Assembly: GCA_018376135.1 (NCBI GenBank) | Contig: JAHABX010000029.1 | Span: 1 to 40,526 of the forward strand | Source: Clostridiales bacterium | GTDB lineage: Bacteria > Bacillota > Clostridia > Lachnospirales > Lachnospiraceae | Direction: 5' to 3' | DNA: 40,526 bases | In this document: positions 16,021-24,906 of the stretch, piece by piece | Layout of the letters: each line of letters starts with the position of its first letter | How positions within the stretch are numbered: position 1 is the stretch's first letter | Made by a program: the position numbers and the translations under genes | The notes under the pieces: model-generated | What the model was told of the DNA's origin: nothing | Databases searched by the model: none | What the model saw: the letters and a program-made list of their open reading frames with translations, nothing else

Positions 16021-17070
16021 TTATAGTTCCGGATACAGAAGCAATACATTCTGCGGCGCGATTCCCAGCTGCTTTGGCATACGTTCCGGCTTCCGGTCCT
16101 TTGGGATCCTCCACCAGATATCCGGCGTTCCTTCCCTCTGTCCTGCGTAACGGAATAATACGGTCGTCTCAAAGGGCTCCTCCATCTCGGATGACCATAT
16201 GACCGGAAATACATTCTCTCTTGCCTTCGGATGAAAATAATGCGCCCGTATGCCGACTGCACACAGATCATCCCTGACCGGATACGCCGTCTTCAGACGG
16301 ATCCCCCAGTCCGGAATCTCCACCTCATACGCTCCGGTCTTATGAGCGTCCGCCACATTTTTACATCCGGTCAGTATGGCTCCGGTCCTGCTTCCGGGCA
16401 TGGCAAAGACCTCCTTTGTCCTTCCCATATCCAATACCCTGCCGTGTCCCATCAGAGCCGCCCTACTGCACAGGTGGTAGATCTCGTCTCTGCTGTGGCT
16501 GACCAGCAGTACATCCTTTCCGAACCGTCCCAGTATCTCGCGAACCTGGATCTGAAGCTGATCTCTCAGATAGGAATCCAGCGCACTGAACGGCTCGTCC
16601 AGAAGAAGCAGATCCGGTTCGCTGACCAGAATACGCGCCAGTGCCGCCCGCTGCTGCTGGCCTCCGCTGAGCTGCTGCGGATATGCTTTCCTGTATTCTT
16701 CAAGCTGCATCACAGCCAGAACCTCTTCCAGCTTTTCCTTACGGATCTGCCGGTCCTTTTCCCTGCACAGCCCGCAGAGAATATTTTTCTCCAGTGTCAT
16801 ATTGGGAAAGAGCGCATAATTCTGAAACAAATAACCCACTCTCCGCTTCTGAGGCTTTACCTGAATCCCCTTTTCGCTGTCAAACAGCACTCGGTCGTTC
16901 AGTACGATCCTTCCCTCATCCGGCGTCACGATCCCCGCGATGCTCTTTAAGGTCAGACTTTTTCCGCATCCGGACGCTCCCAGAATGCCTGTTATCCCAT
17001 CCGGATGCTCCAGGTCGATCTGCAGCCGGAAATCACCCAGCTTCTTCTTAATATGTACAGAAAGACTCAT
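16021..17070 (-). CDS. modC: Molybdate ABC transporter ATP-binding protein
   Basis: ModC drives ATP-dependent molybdate import. Of 350 residues, the N-terminal 210 or so are the ABC ATPase: Walker A GASGCGKS, Q-loop FQNYALFPNMTL, signature LSGGQQQRAALARIL, Walker B LLLLDEPFSALD and switch His in LLVSHSRDEIY. The C-terminal part (about 235-350) has the size of the molybdate-binding TOBE regulatory domain. The ATG at 17070 overlaps the modB stop by four bases. The order modA-modB-modC is standard. Tungstate cannot be excluded as substrate, but the neighbouring Mo-cofactor genes favour molybdate. Confidence 0.93.
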   Translation of the reverse strand: MSLSVHIKKKLGDFRLQIDLEHPDGITGILGASGCGKSLTLKSIAGIVTPDEGRIVLNDRVLFDSEKGIQVKPQKRRVGYLFQNYALFPNMTLEKNILCGLCREKDRQIRKEKLEEVLAVMQLEEYRKAYPQQLSGGQQQRAALARILVSEPDLLLLDEPFSALDSYLRDQLQIQVREILGRFGKDVLLVSHSRDEIYHLCSRAALMGHGRVLDMGRTKEVFAMPGSRTGAILTGCKNVADAHKTGAYEVEIPDWGIRLKTAYPVRDDLCAVGIRAHYFHPKARENVFPVIWSSEMEEPFETTVLFRYAGQREGTPDIWWRIPKDRKPERMPKQLGIAPQNVLLLYPEL

Positions 17071-17735
17071 GCCGCACTCGCCTCCCTGTTCTTCTTTTCC
17101 AGCATATTCACGATCAGAAGTATGACCGCCGAGATCGCCATATTCACCATGACCCACTGAAAAGCCTGCGCTTCATTATTGGTCCTCCAAAGCTGATAGA
17201 CCGTCGTAGATATGGTCGCCGTCTTTCCCGGTATATAGCCGATCAGCATACTGGTCGCTCCATATTCCCCCAGTGCCCTTGCAAACGCCAGCACGGTTCC
17301 CGCCAGAATCCCCTGACGGCAGGCAGGCATACGGATCCGCCAGAAAATATACAGATTGGACAGCCCCAGGGTCTGCCCTGAATAGTCCAGTGTCGTATCA
17401 AAGCTCTCGAAGGCTCCTCTTGCAGTCCGATACATCAGCGGGAACGCCACCACTGCCGACGCCAGAATTCCTCCGTACCAGGTCATCACAAACTGAATGC
17501 CCGCCTCTGCGAGCAGCATTCCCAGCGGTCTCTTCAATCCGAAGATCACCAGCAGGAAATAGCCGCACACCGTAGGCGGCAGAACCATCGGAAGTGTAAA
17601 AACCACATCCAACAGCCCCTTCACCGCCCGCGGAAGCTTTGCCACATAGTAGGCTGCAAAGATACCGGTAAAAAATACAAGCACACAACTGAGCGCTGCT
17701 ATCCTGAGAGAATTGTATAAAGGATACCAGTCCAT
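17067..17735 (-). CDS. modB: Molybdate ABC transporter permease
   Basis: A 222-residue inner-membrane permease with five or six transmembrane segments and the ABC permease EAA loop read as ARALGEYGATSMLIGYIPG, the typical ModB form. It starts 21 bases after modA and overlaps modC by four bases, so the importer is translated as a unit. Family and role are clear from motif and context. Confidence 0.95.
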   Translation of the reverse strand: MDWYPLYNSLRIAALSCVLVFFTGIFAAYYVAKLPRAVKGLLDVVFTLPMVLPPTVCGYFLLVIFGLKRPLGMLLAEAGIQFVMTWYGGILASAVVAFPLMYRTARGAFESFDTTLDYSGQTLGLSNLYIFWRIRMPACRQGILAGTVLAFARALGEYGATSMLIGYIPGKTATISTTVYQLWRTNNEAQAFQWVMVNMAISAVILLIVNMLEKKNREASAA

Positions 17736-17756
17736 CCATGCGCCCTCCTTACTCTT

Positions 17757-18680
17757 CTATTGTACTGGGGAAAATCCCACCTTTTCAAAGATCTTCATGC
17801 TGTCCTCTTCCTGCATATAATCCAGAAATGCCTGTGCGGTCTTTGGATCTGCCGCGCTCTTCAGCACTGCTGCAGGATAGATCACCTGTCCGCACATCTC
17901 TGCCGTAGCATAATCCGCGATCTCCAGCTCTGCGGAAAACGCGTCGGTACAGTAGATGACTCCGCAGTCCACGCTGCCTTCCTGGATCTGGGTCGTTACT
18001 TCCTTCACATTGCTTCCATAAGAAATGGTTCCTGCCGCCGCCAGCTCCTCTTCACTCAGCTCATAATATGCCAGGATCTTCTGCGTATACTGTCCCACCG
18101 GCACATCGCTGTTGCCCATTGCCATCAGGATACTGCCGTCTTTCAGTGCAGCAGCCATCTCGTCAAAGGTCTTCGGCGCGTTCTCACTGCCCGTTGAAAC
18201 ACACAGCGTTACCTTATTCTCCAGAATATTGATCCGGGTGCTGTCATCCACAAAGTCCAGCCCTTCCGTATTCACCTCCGGATCCGCCGTAATATCAAGC
18301 TGATTCATCTGCTTCTGTCCCGCTGAAATAAACAGGTCGCAGGGTGCTCCCTCCTGAATCTGGGTCTTCAGCGTACCGGAAGAATCAAAGTTAAAGGTAA
18401 TCTGTACATTGGGATTTTCATCCATATACTTTTCACCGATCTCCGTCAGGGTCTCGGTCATGGATGCCGCCGCAAACACGATCAGCTCCTTCTCTTCCCC
18501 GGTCTCCTCCGCCGTCTCTTCCAAAGCTTCCTCTGCGGGCTCTTCCGGCGCCTCTGCCGGTGCCTCCACCGCCTTGTCCTCTTCCTTCGGCGCCGTCTCC
18601 TCTGCCGATGTGCCACCGCATCCTGCCAGTCCCAGGACCATACTCATTGCCGTCAGTGCCGCCAATACTTTTTTCTGCAT
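17757..18680 (-). CDS. modA: Molybdate-binding lipoprotein
   Basis: The extracytoplasmic substrate-binding protein of the molybdate importer, 307 residues. A lipoprotein signal ends at LGLAGCGG, followed by an Ala/Glu-rich linker (about 25-65) that tethers the domain to the membrane surface. The binding domain begins ELIVFAAASMTETLTEI, the classic ModA opening with its oxyanion-contacting Ser, and continues FNFDSSGTLKTQIQEGAPCDLFISA. It is the first gene of modABC-MOSC/mogA-moeA-like. About 100 bases upstream an inverted repeat overlaps the promoter. Confidence 0.95.
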   Translation of the reverse strand: MQKKVLAALTAMSMVLGLAGCGGTSAEETAPKEEDKAVEAPAEAPEEPAEEALEETAEETGEEKELIVFAAASMTETLTEIGEKYMDENPNVQITFNFDSSGTLKTQIQEGAPCDLFISAGQKQMNQLDITADPEVNTEGLDFVDDSTRINILENKVTLCVSTGSENAPKTFDEMAAALKDGSILMAMGNSDVPVGQYTQKILAYYELSEEELAAAGTISYGSNVKEVTTQIQEGSVDCGVIYCTDAFSAELEIADYATAEMCGQVIYPAAVLKSAADPKTAQAFLDYMQEEDSMKIFEKVGFSPVQ

Positions 18681-18766
18681 CTTTTTTCTCCTTCCTGTTC
18701 AGAAAAATTTATCCAAAACGTGGATTTACACGCTCTGTTCCTTCTGCAGACGGGAATGCCTCCCTT

Positions 18767-18789
18767 TTATCTATTCTCAAAACAGATAA
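18767..18789 (-). promoter_or_regulatory. Inverted-repeat operator at the modA promoter
   Basis: TTATCT and AGATAA are separated by 11 bases. On the minus strand the repeat touches a TATAAT -10 box (18789-18794) and covers the likely transcription start, the right place for a repressor such as the ModE-like protein encoded at 19530-19877. A similar TTATCC/GGATAA repeat lies at 28425-28451. Confidence 0.5.
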
Positions 18790-18843
18790 TTATAGCATAG
18801 CACATTTTTCTATTATTTCAAGTTTTTTGTCTATTTTTCATAA

Positions 18844-19533
18844 TTATTTCGTGCTTTTATTTATTTTTTCGTATATTTTCACAGCCTGGCTTTGTTTCTC
18901 TATGAGGAAGCTCTCAGAGTCCTCCATTCTCCAGCACAGATCCATCACATTGTCTCCGAGAAATACCAGTTTCCTGCCCTTTTGATCTCCTGCCAGAGAG
19001 AAAAAACGCTCTGCCTTATTCCATGCCGTGACCGCTTCTTCATATCCTGCAGGGATTCCGTCCTCGTACCGGATCCGGTTTGCCAGTATCCGGATCCTCT
19101 CATCTGCCAGTCCCTGTCTCTTCAGCCAGCATACAATTACATTGGTCACACCTGCGGACACGATCCACACCGGAATGTCCGCTGCCAGACACCTCTGTAC
19201 CAGCTTTACTGCCTCCGGTCTGGGTACCAGAGTCTCCGCCGCTGCTTCCAGCGTCTCCTGCCGGACACAATGCCGGATATAGAGCTTCATCTGCTCTTCC
19301 CACCAGATCCTGCCTGTCTGTGCGGTCTTCCGATCCCGTTCTTTTCCGGGGGACACCTGTTTTACCCAGCCATACCTCTCATACAGTGCTTCCCTCTCTT
19401 TGCTGTATGCCGATTCCGGTCCGAGAATATGTACAGCAGCATGCATGGAGCTGCCTCCCATGGTCAGTGTTCCGTCAAAATCGCAGATCAGCATGCCCGG
19501 TCCCTTCTCAAGAGCCTCCCATACCTTTTTCAA
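18844..19533 (-). CDS. HAD-family phosphatase
   Basis: A 229-residue HAD hydrolase. Motif I is ICDFDGTLT (D18, D20), motif II IVSAG, and motif III/IV LGDNVMDL. The overall pattern, with an alpha-helical cap between motifs I and II, is nearest to phosphoserine-phosphatase-like or UMPH-1/pyrimidine 5'-nucleotidase-like enzymes. The substrate is unknown. It overlaps the ModE-like gene by four bases and ends the long accessory operon just before the modA promoter. A role removing a phosphate or nucleotide from a molybdopterin-related or pathway intermediate is possible but only inferred from position. Confidence 0.75.
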   Translation of the reverse strand: MKKVWEALEKGPGMLICDFDGTLTMGGSSMHAAVHILGPESAYSKEREALYERYGWVKQVSPGKERDRKTAQTGRIWWEEQMKLYIRHCVRQETLEAAAETLVPRPEAVKLVQRCLAADIPVWIVSAGVTNVIVCWLKRQGLADERIRILANRIRYEDGIPAGYEEAVTAWNKAERFFSLAGDQKGRKLVFLGDNVMDLCWRMEDSESFLIEKQSQAVKIYEKINKSTK

Positions 19534-19877
19534 TTTTTCTCCTCCCGGTAATGCTTCTCAAACACCTCCCGCACCACCTCTGATGCCTTCTGCTCCGCTT
19601 CTTCATAAGTATTCAAAAGCCGTTCTCCCTCCGGAGTCAGCTCCGAACCATTCTTTCCCATCCGGTATAACAGAGAAATCCCCAGTGTCTCCTCTGCCTG
19701 CCGGATGATCCTCCAGGCCTTGCTGTAAGCCATCCCCATATGCTTTGTGGCAAGATTCAGAGAATGATACTCCTGTACTCCATGAAGAAGATCCGCCACT
19801 CCTCTACCGAAATAATCACGTCCGGCAGAATCCTTTCCCTTTACCCTGATCCGGGTACTGCATTCAAACTGCTTCAT
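19530..19877 (-). CDS. ModE-like winged-helix regulator without molbindin domain
   Basis: A 115-residue protein with the LysR-type winged helix found at the N-terminus of ModE: LATKHMGMAYSKAWRIIRQAEETLG is split across the recognition helices, followed by LTPEGERLL. Full-length ModE has a C-terminal pair of molybdate-binding (TOBE) domains, absent here; such short forms are common in Clostridia. It is embedded in the molybdenum locus, overlaps the HAD gene, and follows the ligase by 18 bases. It probably controls modA and perhaps its own operon through the two similar inverted repeats. How it senses molybdate without TOBE domains is unknown. Confidence 0.82.
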   Translation of the reverse strand: MKQFECSTRIRVKGKDSAGRDYFGRGVADLLHGVQEYHSLNLATKHMGMAYSKAWRIIRQAEETLGISLLYRMGKNGSELTPEGERLLNTYEEAEQKASEVVREVFEKHYREEKN

Positions 19878-19895
19878 CCTTTCACGTCCTGTTCT

Positions 19896-21098
19896 CTATT
19901 TGTTTCTGCCCGGCAGGATCCGGCGCTTTGCGGGGTAACAGGGTGTATCCTGCCCGGACGCCCGGGTCCACCGGTACCGTACCGGATACCCCTCCCATTT
20001 TTCCGGAAATTCCTGCTCTTCATCCATCAGATACCCTTCTATCAGAAGTTCCTCCTCTTCTGCAAAAGCCCTGTAATCGACTACCTGCGGGAACCGGAGC
20101 ATCACCTCGTCAAGCTTTGCCATGGATCCCTTCTCTCCCAGACGGGTCACCCGGTCCAGCCTGCACAGACTGCTTCTGCAGGGACAGTCCTCTGGAAGGA
20201 TCCTGGCATGATCCCCGGTCCGATAACGGATCAGAGGCATTGCCTCCGCCTCTATGGTCGTAATGACCAGCTCCCCCCAGGTCCCCGGCGGAAGCGCCTG
20301 TCCCGCTTCATCCACGATCTCCGCAATGATATCATTTTCTCTCAGATGCATGCCTGCAAATCCGGGGCAGGTCACAGCGCCTCCAAGCCCCGTCTCTCTG
20401 GAACCATAATGAGGATACAGTCTGGAACCAAGCAGCCTTTCCAGCTCCTCCATCACGGTAACCGGGCAGGCATCCGCACTGACCAGCGCCCGCTTCAGAC
20501 TGCACCCTGGACAGAGGCGGAGCATTGACAGAAGAGGAACCGGCATCCCCACAAAGGTTTCCGGCCGTTCTTCCTTCAGTATCCGGCTAAGCTCCTCATA
20601 AGTTCTTCCGATTCCGGCTTCCACGGGAAATGCCCCCAGTCTCCGGATTGCTTCCGCGATCAGCTCTCCCAGTCCATGATGTCCGGAAAAGGGCATGCAG
20701 ATCATGGTCTTCTCCCCCTCGCGGACCAGCTCCGACAGCCCGGCTGCAAAAAAGGAAATGGTACGCTCATTATCCCGGTCCGAGTAAAAGATCCGCTTTG
20801 ACATGCCGGTGGTACCGGAGGTCTCTTCCGTCCGTACACGGTCGATCTCCGACTGACTTAAAAGGACCATACGGTTTCCGTTCTGAATCAGATCCTCCTC
20901 TGTGGTAAAGGGAAGCTCCCTCAGCTGCTCCAGACTTTCCAGATGCTCAGGAAGATCCTTGTAAAATCCCCCTCTTTCCTTCTCCCGCAGCAAAAGCCGA
21001 TTCAGCTTGCAAAGCTGCACACGCCGGATATCCTCCCGGGACAGCGTATCCAGCTGTTCCATTTTTCTTACCCATTCGTCCAGCCTTGCAATATTCAT
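19896..21098 (-). CDS. AMP-forming acyl-CoA-ligase-like protein (DVU_1553 type)
   Basis: A 400-residue member of the ANL superfamily, phenylacetate-CoA-ligase-like. The adenylation motif is TSGTTGMSKRIFYS; further motifs are YGSRETGLGG and PLIRYRTGDHARIL. It appears to lack most of the C-terminal subdomain that binds CoA, being shorter than the usual 430 or more residues, so it may adenylate a carboxylate for transfer to something other than CoA. I recall an NCBI family name for this type, DVU_1553 AMP-dependent CoA ligase, from the equivalent Desulfovibrio locus. The start overlaps the radical SAM stop by four bases. The substrate is unknown. Confidence 0.78.
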   Translation of the reverse strand: MNIARLDEWVRKMEQLDTLSREDIRRVQLCKLNRLLLREKERGGFYKDLPEHLESLEQLRELPFTTEEDLIQNGNRMVLLSQSEIDRVRTEETSGTTGMSKRIFYSDRDNERTISFFAAGLSELVREGEKTMICMPFSGHHGLGELIAEAIRRLGAFPVEAGIGRTYEELSRILKEERPETFVGMPVPLLSMLRLCPGCSLKRALVSADACPVTVMEELERLLGSRLYPHYGSRETGLGGAVTCPGFAGMHLRENDIIAEIVDEAGQALPPGTWGELVITTIEAEAMPLIRYRTGDHARILPEDCPCRSSLCRLDRVTRLGEKGSMAKLDEVMLRFPQVVDYRAFAEEEELLIEGYLMDEEQEFPEKWEGYPVRYRWTRASGQDTPCYPAKRRILPGRNK

Positions 21099-22429
21099 CG
21101 GTATAATCCCTTCCCCTTCAGACTTGTCAGATTATAGGCGCAGAACGGCACCATCCCATACCTGCTGTCAGTCTCCAGAATATAACATCTCTTCAGGCGC
21201 TCCAGATCCAGATTGCAGGCATCCTGAAACAGCATACCGGAAACTGCAAAGGTATTGTTATGCAGCTTCGCCAGAAAATCATCCAGAGAGGAGGTGTCAA
21301 GCTGCATCTGCGCCGTACTTTCTCCGCAGCAGCAGCTCTCCTGTTCTCTGGCTCCGGTCCACTGACGGGCAACGAACTCTCTCGCCTGCTCTGAGGTCTC
21401 ATAAGCCCGTGCAGTCCCGTGCAGCATGGGCTGAAGGCTTCCGTCCTCCTGCCGCAGATAATTTGCCTGAAGGGTACAGTACGGATTCGTCGCATTCCCT
21501 CCTGTAAAATGCGCTCCCTTCATAATCCCTCCGGTCTGTTCCTCTATCAGGGTCAAAAGCCTTGGTATGGTGATCCGATAGCTTCCCTGAGCTTCCATGC
21601 ATCGCCCAAAATAACTGATTGGCTGAAAATGCACGCCTCTGACCACCGGCATCCTGCTGACGGCATAGCGGAGAATCTCTCCCACCTGATCCTCATTCAC
21701 CCCAGGCGTGATCACCGGGACCAGCACAACTCCCAGTCCTGCTCTTTCGCAGGCATCGATGGCTGCCTTTTTCTTTTCCAGAAGGGCTCTTCCCCGCAGG
21801 ACCTGAAACACCTGGTCCTTCAGTCCGTCAAACTGCAGAAAGACACAGGACAGACCTGCCTCCTTTAACTCTCCGGCATAATCCGGCTGTTCCGCCAGAC
21901 GAAGCCCGTTGGTGTTCAGCTGAAAAAACGTGAATCCCTTTTTTCTTCCCATCCGGATCAGCTCCGGCAGATCATCCCTTACGGTTGGCTCACCGCCGGA
22001 TATCTGAAGATTAAAGGGACCTCCATGAGACATCAGATAATCCAGCTGCTCCTCCAGCCGTTCCATTGGCACATCGCAGCCCCCCTGCTCCCCTGCATCT
22101 GCAAAGCAGACCGGACAGTGCAGATTGCAGCGGCTGGTCACCTCCAGAAGGACACAGCAGCCCCTGCGCTCATGGGCATCGCACAGGCCGCAGTCATAAG
22201 GACAGCCCCTTTCGGTCTCTCTCGTTCCCGGAACCTGGTCCGCAGGCTGGATATCCCTTCCCCATGCCTCGTAGCTCTCAACCGAACCCTCCCAGATCAG
22301 GGCAGAGAAGCTCCCGTGCTCCGGACATCTCTTTTCCAGATAGATCCCTTCATCTCTTACCACCTTGTCTGCCGGAATGACCTTCAGACATTCCGGGCAT
22401 ACACTTTCTGTTCTGCCAATTTGCTTCAT
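21095..22429 (-). CDS. Radical SAM protein with N-terminal zinc-ribbon-like motif (TrsS type)
   Basis: A 444-residue radical SAM enzyme. An N-terminal CPEC...CPEHG motif (C11, C14, C35) and a CPYDCGLC cluster (76-83) precede the radical SAM cluster motif CNLHCPVC (C101, C105, C108). SGGEPT (SAM binding) follows near 144-149. Further cysteines include a CCC triplet (366-368, before GES) and the C-terminal VPFCAYN. This architecture resembles archaeal tetraether-lipid synthase-like and MJ0619-like enzymes, which carry extra Fe-S clusters. I recall the family being called TrsS with selenocysteine in some members; the CCCGE site is a candidate for that position. The reaction is unknown. It overlaps both neighbours by four bases. 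Confidence 0.8.
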   Translation of the reverse strand: MKQIGRTESVCPECLKVIPADKVVRDEGIYLEKRCPEHGSFSALIWEGSVESYEAWGRDIQPADQVPGTRETERGCPYDCGLCDAHERRGCCVLLEVTSRCNLHCPVCFADAGEQGGCDVPMERLEEQLDYLMSHGGPFNLQISGGEPTVRDDLPELIRMGRKKGFTFFQLNTNGLRLAEQPDYAGELKEAGLSCVFLQFDGLKDQVFQVLRGRALLEKKKAAIDACERAGLGVVLVPVITPGVNEDQVGEILRYAVSRMPVVRGVHFQPISYFGRCMEAQGSYRITIPRLLTLIEEQTGGIMKGAHFTGGNATNPYCTLQANYLRQEDGSLQPMLHGTARAYETSEQAREFVARQWTGAREQESCCCGESTAQMQLDTSSLDDFLAKLHNNTFAVSGMLFQDACNLDLERLKRCYILETDSRYGMVPFCAYNLTSLKGKGLYR

Positions 22430-22704
22430 ATTTCAGTTTCCTCCAGCCATTTCTCTATCTGTCCTTTTTCTGTCTCCCAGTTGTCTGCCGTATAATTGAT
22501 CTTTATCACATTGGACGCCAGAATCCCCTTGATCTCCAGCGCTCCCCTTCTGGCAGAAAATACCGGGCGGCGGAACCGGTGATTCTCCCTGATCTCCCAG
22601 CCCTCCAGACGGGTACACAGCGCGGAGCCGGTGACCGGAAGCTCATATTCATAGGTCCTTGCCTCCGCAAAGCAGTTTTCCGTCTTCTTACATGTATATC
22701 TCAT
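22426..22704 (-). CDS. Small conserved-context hypothetical protein, 92 aa
   Basis: I do not recognise this 92-residue protein. It has two to three cysteines near the N-terminus (TCKKTENCF, SALCTRLEG), a basic middle (FRRPVFSARRG) and an acidic helical end (EKGQIEKWLEETEI). There is no signal peptide or membrane segment. It is overlapped by four bases at both ends, by the desulfurase stop and the radical SAM start, which makes translation as part of the operon near certain. Position suggests a partner or substrate protein of the radical SAM enzyme, but the sequence alone shows no leader-peptide-like feature. Confidence 0.7.
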   Translation of the reverse strand: MRYTCKKTENCFAEARTYEYELPVTGSALCTRLEGWEIRENHRFRRPVFSARRGALEIKGILASNVIKINYTADNWETEKGQIEKWLEETEI

Positions 22705-23840
22705 AATCCGCTCTCCACAATATCCCCCACTGCCTCCAGTACCAGATCCGCCTCCTCCCTGGTGGTGAATCTGGAAAGGCTCAGCCGTACCGTTCCGCCC
22801 GGCATGCCCAGATCCTGCATAATATAAGGAGCACAGTGCAGTCCCGCCCGGCAGATAATGTCATAGCTTCCCGTCAGAATATCCAGCACATCAAAGGGTG
22901 TCGTCCCCGGTACTGCAAAGGATACCACCGGCATATCTCCTTCTCCCGGCGCCAGGACCCGGCAGCCAAGCTTCTGCAGTCCCTCCGCAAGATATCCGGC
23001 CAGCCGGCAGATCTCTCCGTACGGCAGCGGATGCTCCCTGCTCCACTGAAGTGCAGCCAGAAGCCCATGAAAGGAAGGCTCATTTCCCGTGCCAGCCTCC
23101 AGATGAAGCGGCATCTCCGCAGGCATCTCCGGAAGATCGCTTCTGACTCCGGTCCCGCCCACCATATGGGGCTTAAGCTCCAGTCCCGGACGCACATACA
23201 GTCCTCCGGTTCCCTGAGGTCCCAACAAATACTTGTGGCCGGTAAAGGCTGCCATGTCCACTCCCCATTTTTCCGGCTTCACCGGAAGGAATCCCAGGGT
23301 CTGAGAAATATCCAGAAGAAGGTCCGCTCCACAGGCATGGGCAAGCCCGGTCAGCTTTTCTGCGTCATTCACGGCTCCGGTCACGTTGGAGGCGTGGATC
23401 AGGATACAAAGCTTCGGACGGTATGTCCTAAGCGCCAGCTCCCAGTCCTCTGACCGGACGCGCCCTGTCCGGTCCACCGGAAGATAATGAACCCGGATGC
23501 CCCTTTTTTTCAGCTGATACAGAGGTCTTAATACGGCATTGTGCTCTGCTCTTGTGGTAAGGACCGTATCTCCCGGCTCCAGCGGATACCCGAAGATCGC
23601 CTGATTCAGCGCCCAGGTAGAATTGCAGCCCAATGCGATCTGATCCGGACAGGAGATTCCCATCCGCTCTGCCAGCTCCAGACGTACCTGCGCAAACACG
23701 TCAAATGCCTGGATCCCGCCCCTGTTGGCTGCACCGGGCAGCGCACACACCGCCTCCTGCACTGCCATTGCCACCTCAGGCGGCTTGGGCCAGGAGGTCG
23801 CCGCATTATTCATATAAATATATTTCTCACAGCCGTTCAC
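22701..23840 (-). CDS. Cysteine desulfurase-like class V aminotransferase
   Basis: A PLP enzyme of 379 residues, SufS/CsdB type. The PLP lysine is K203 (TGHKYLLGPQG), the cofactor-binding Asp is in LLLDISQ, and the catalytic cysteine is present at C336 (RAGLHCAPY). It should release sulfur (or selenium) from cysteine as a protein persulfide. Its place beside XdhC, MOSC-MogA and an aldehyde oxidoreductase suggests it supplies the Mo=S sulfur, or sulfur for another maturation step. Selenium supply is possible, but no selD is visible. It overlaps the nucleotidyltransferase gene by 14 bases and the small gene by four. Confidence 0.88.
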   Translation of the reverse strand: MNGCEKYIYMNNAATSWPKPPEVAMAVQEAVCALPGAANRGGIQAFDVFAQVRLELAERMGISCPDQIALGCNSTWALNQAIFGYPLEPGDTVLTTRAEHNAVLRPLYQLKKRGIRVHYLPVDRTGRVRSEDWELALRTYRPKLCILIHASNVTGAVNDAEKLTGLAHACGADLLLDISQTLGFLPVKPEKWGVDMAAFTGHKYLLGPQGTGGLYVRPGLELKPHMVGGTGVRSDLPEMPAEMPLHLEAGTGNEPSFHGLLAALQWSREHPLPYGEICRLAGYLAEGLQKLGCRVLAPGEGDMPVVSFAVPGTTPFDVLDILTGSYDIICRAGLHCAPYIMQDLGMPGGTVRLSLSRFTTREEADLVLEAVGDIVESGL

Positions 23841-24906
23841 CCGTTATCACCTCATATTCTCTCATAAGCCCGCGGCAGATACGGATATCCCGCAGGATCC
23901 TTTCCTTCACAGGCTGCTTCTCCAGCGCTTTCTGATAGCGCAGCTCCAAAGGCACACGCTCCGCCTCCTGCACCAGCTTATCCGCAAGACACACGATCAC
24001 CGGCTCCGAGCAGACCGTCTCAGGCGCTGCCTCGAATCCACGGTGGACTTCTGCGATCCCTGCCAGCGCCATATATCCTCTCTCCCTTAAAAATCTCCCT
24101 GCCGCCTCCTCATGATGAGGGGACAGCCTGCACAGATCATGTACATATCCGCCGCTCCTGCAAAGCTCCGTATCCAGACAGGCTCCGTGCTCCACCAGCT
24201 TCTGCGCCATCTCTCCTGCCAGCTCCCCCACTGCCAGACAATGCTTCTGTATATGCTCCGGCAGCTCTGCCTCCCGGTACAGCTCCATGCAGATCTTCCG
24301 GGAGATTCCCCTGTATCTCTTTGCCATATCCTGAAGCTGCTCAAAATCTGTCCGATAATCTGCATCTGCCAGCGCCCCTTCATCCTCCAAAAGCACCTGC
24401 TCCGTATTCATGGAAGCAAAAGCGCTCTTCAGACCACCTTCTTTGCCGTAACGAAGCACTGCTTCATAACCCTCCCGTAAAAGCAGCGGCGGATGCGCCT
24501 GTCTGCTGCCCACCACCGGCTGCAGTACCTGCACAGTGCCGGAGCAGTTCTCCATCCGCTTCTTCATCCGTGCCATGCTGTCCGGTGATATCAAAGGGAT
24601 GTCTCCCGGCAGGAAGAAGATCCCGTCGCTGTCCATGACCTGACCAAGTCCCAGCTTCACAGAAGCCAGCATATCCGTAGATGCATAATCCCTGTTCTCC
24701 ACAAGCTTTACGCCCAGAGGCTCAAGCACCGCTCTCATCCGTTCCGCTTCCCTTCCGATGACGACCGTAATATCCTCGATTCCTCCGTTTCGGAGACTCT
24801 GTACGGTCATACAGATCATCGGAAAACCATTCAGCTCCAGCAGCGGCTTAAATGCTCCCATGCGGCTGGATCTCCCGGCTGCCGCGATCAGTCCCTTCAG
24901 CCTCAT
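23827..24906 (-). CDS. MocA-like molybdopterin nucleotidyltransferase fused to HD domain
   Basis: A 359-residue fusion. The N-terminal 200 residues are a MobA/MocA-type nucleotidyltransferase: LIAAAGRSSRMG (7-18), FKPLLELNG, and FFLPGDIPLIS with the metal Asp. The SSRMG pattern is closer to MocA (CTP) than MobA (GTP), which fits because D. gigas-type aldehyde oxidoreductases carry the cytosine dinucleotide cofactor. The C-terminal part is an HD phosphohydrolase-like domain with HCLAVGELA, YVHDLCRLSPHHEE and a distal Asp (CLADKL). I recall the family name DVU_1551 NTP transferase. The ATG at 24906 overlaps the preceding stop by four bases; an upstream in-frame extension is unlikely. Confidence 0.85.
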   Translation of the reverse strand: MRLKGLIAAAGRSSRMGAFKPLLELNGFPMICMTVQSLRNGGIEDITVVIGREAERMRAVLEPLGVKLVENRDYASTDMLASVKLGLGQVMDSDGIFFLPGDIPLISPDSMARMKKRMENCSGTVQVLQPVVGSRQAHPPLLLREGYEAVLRYGKEGGLKSAFASMNTEQVLLEDEGALADADYRTDFEQLQDMAKRYRGISRKICMELYREAELPEHIQKHCLAVGELAGEMAQKLVEHGACLDTELCRSGGYVHDLCRLSPHHEEAAGRFLRERGYMALAGIAEVHRGFEAAPETVCSEPVIVCLADKLVQEAERVPLELRYQKALEKQPVKERILRDIRICRGLMREYEVITGERL

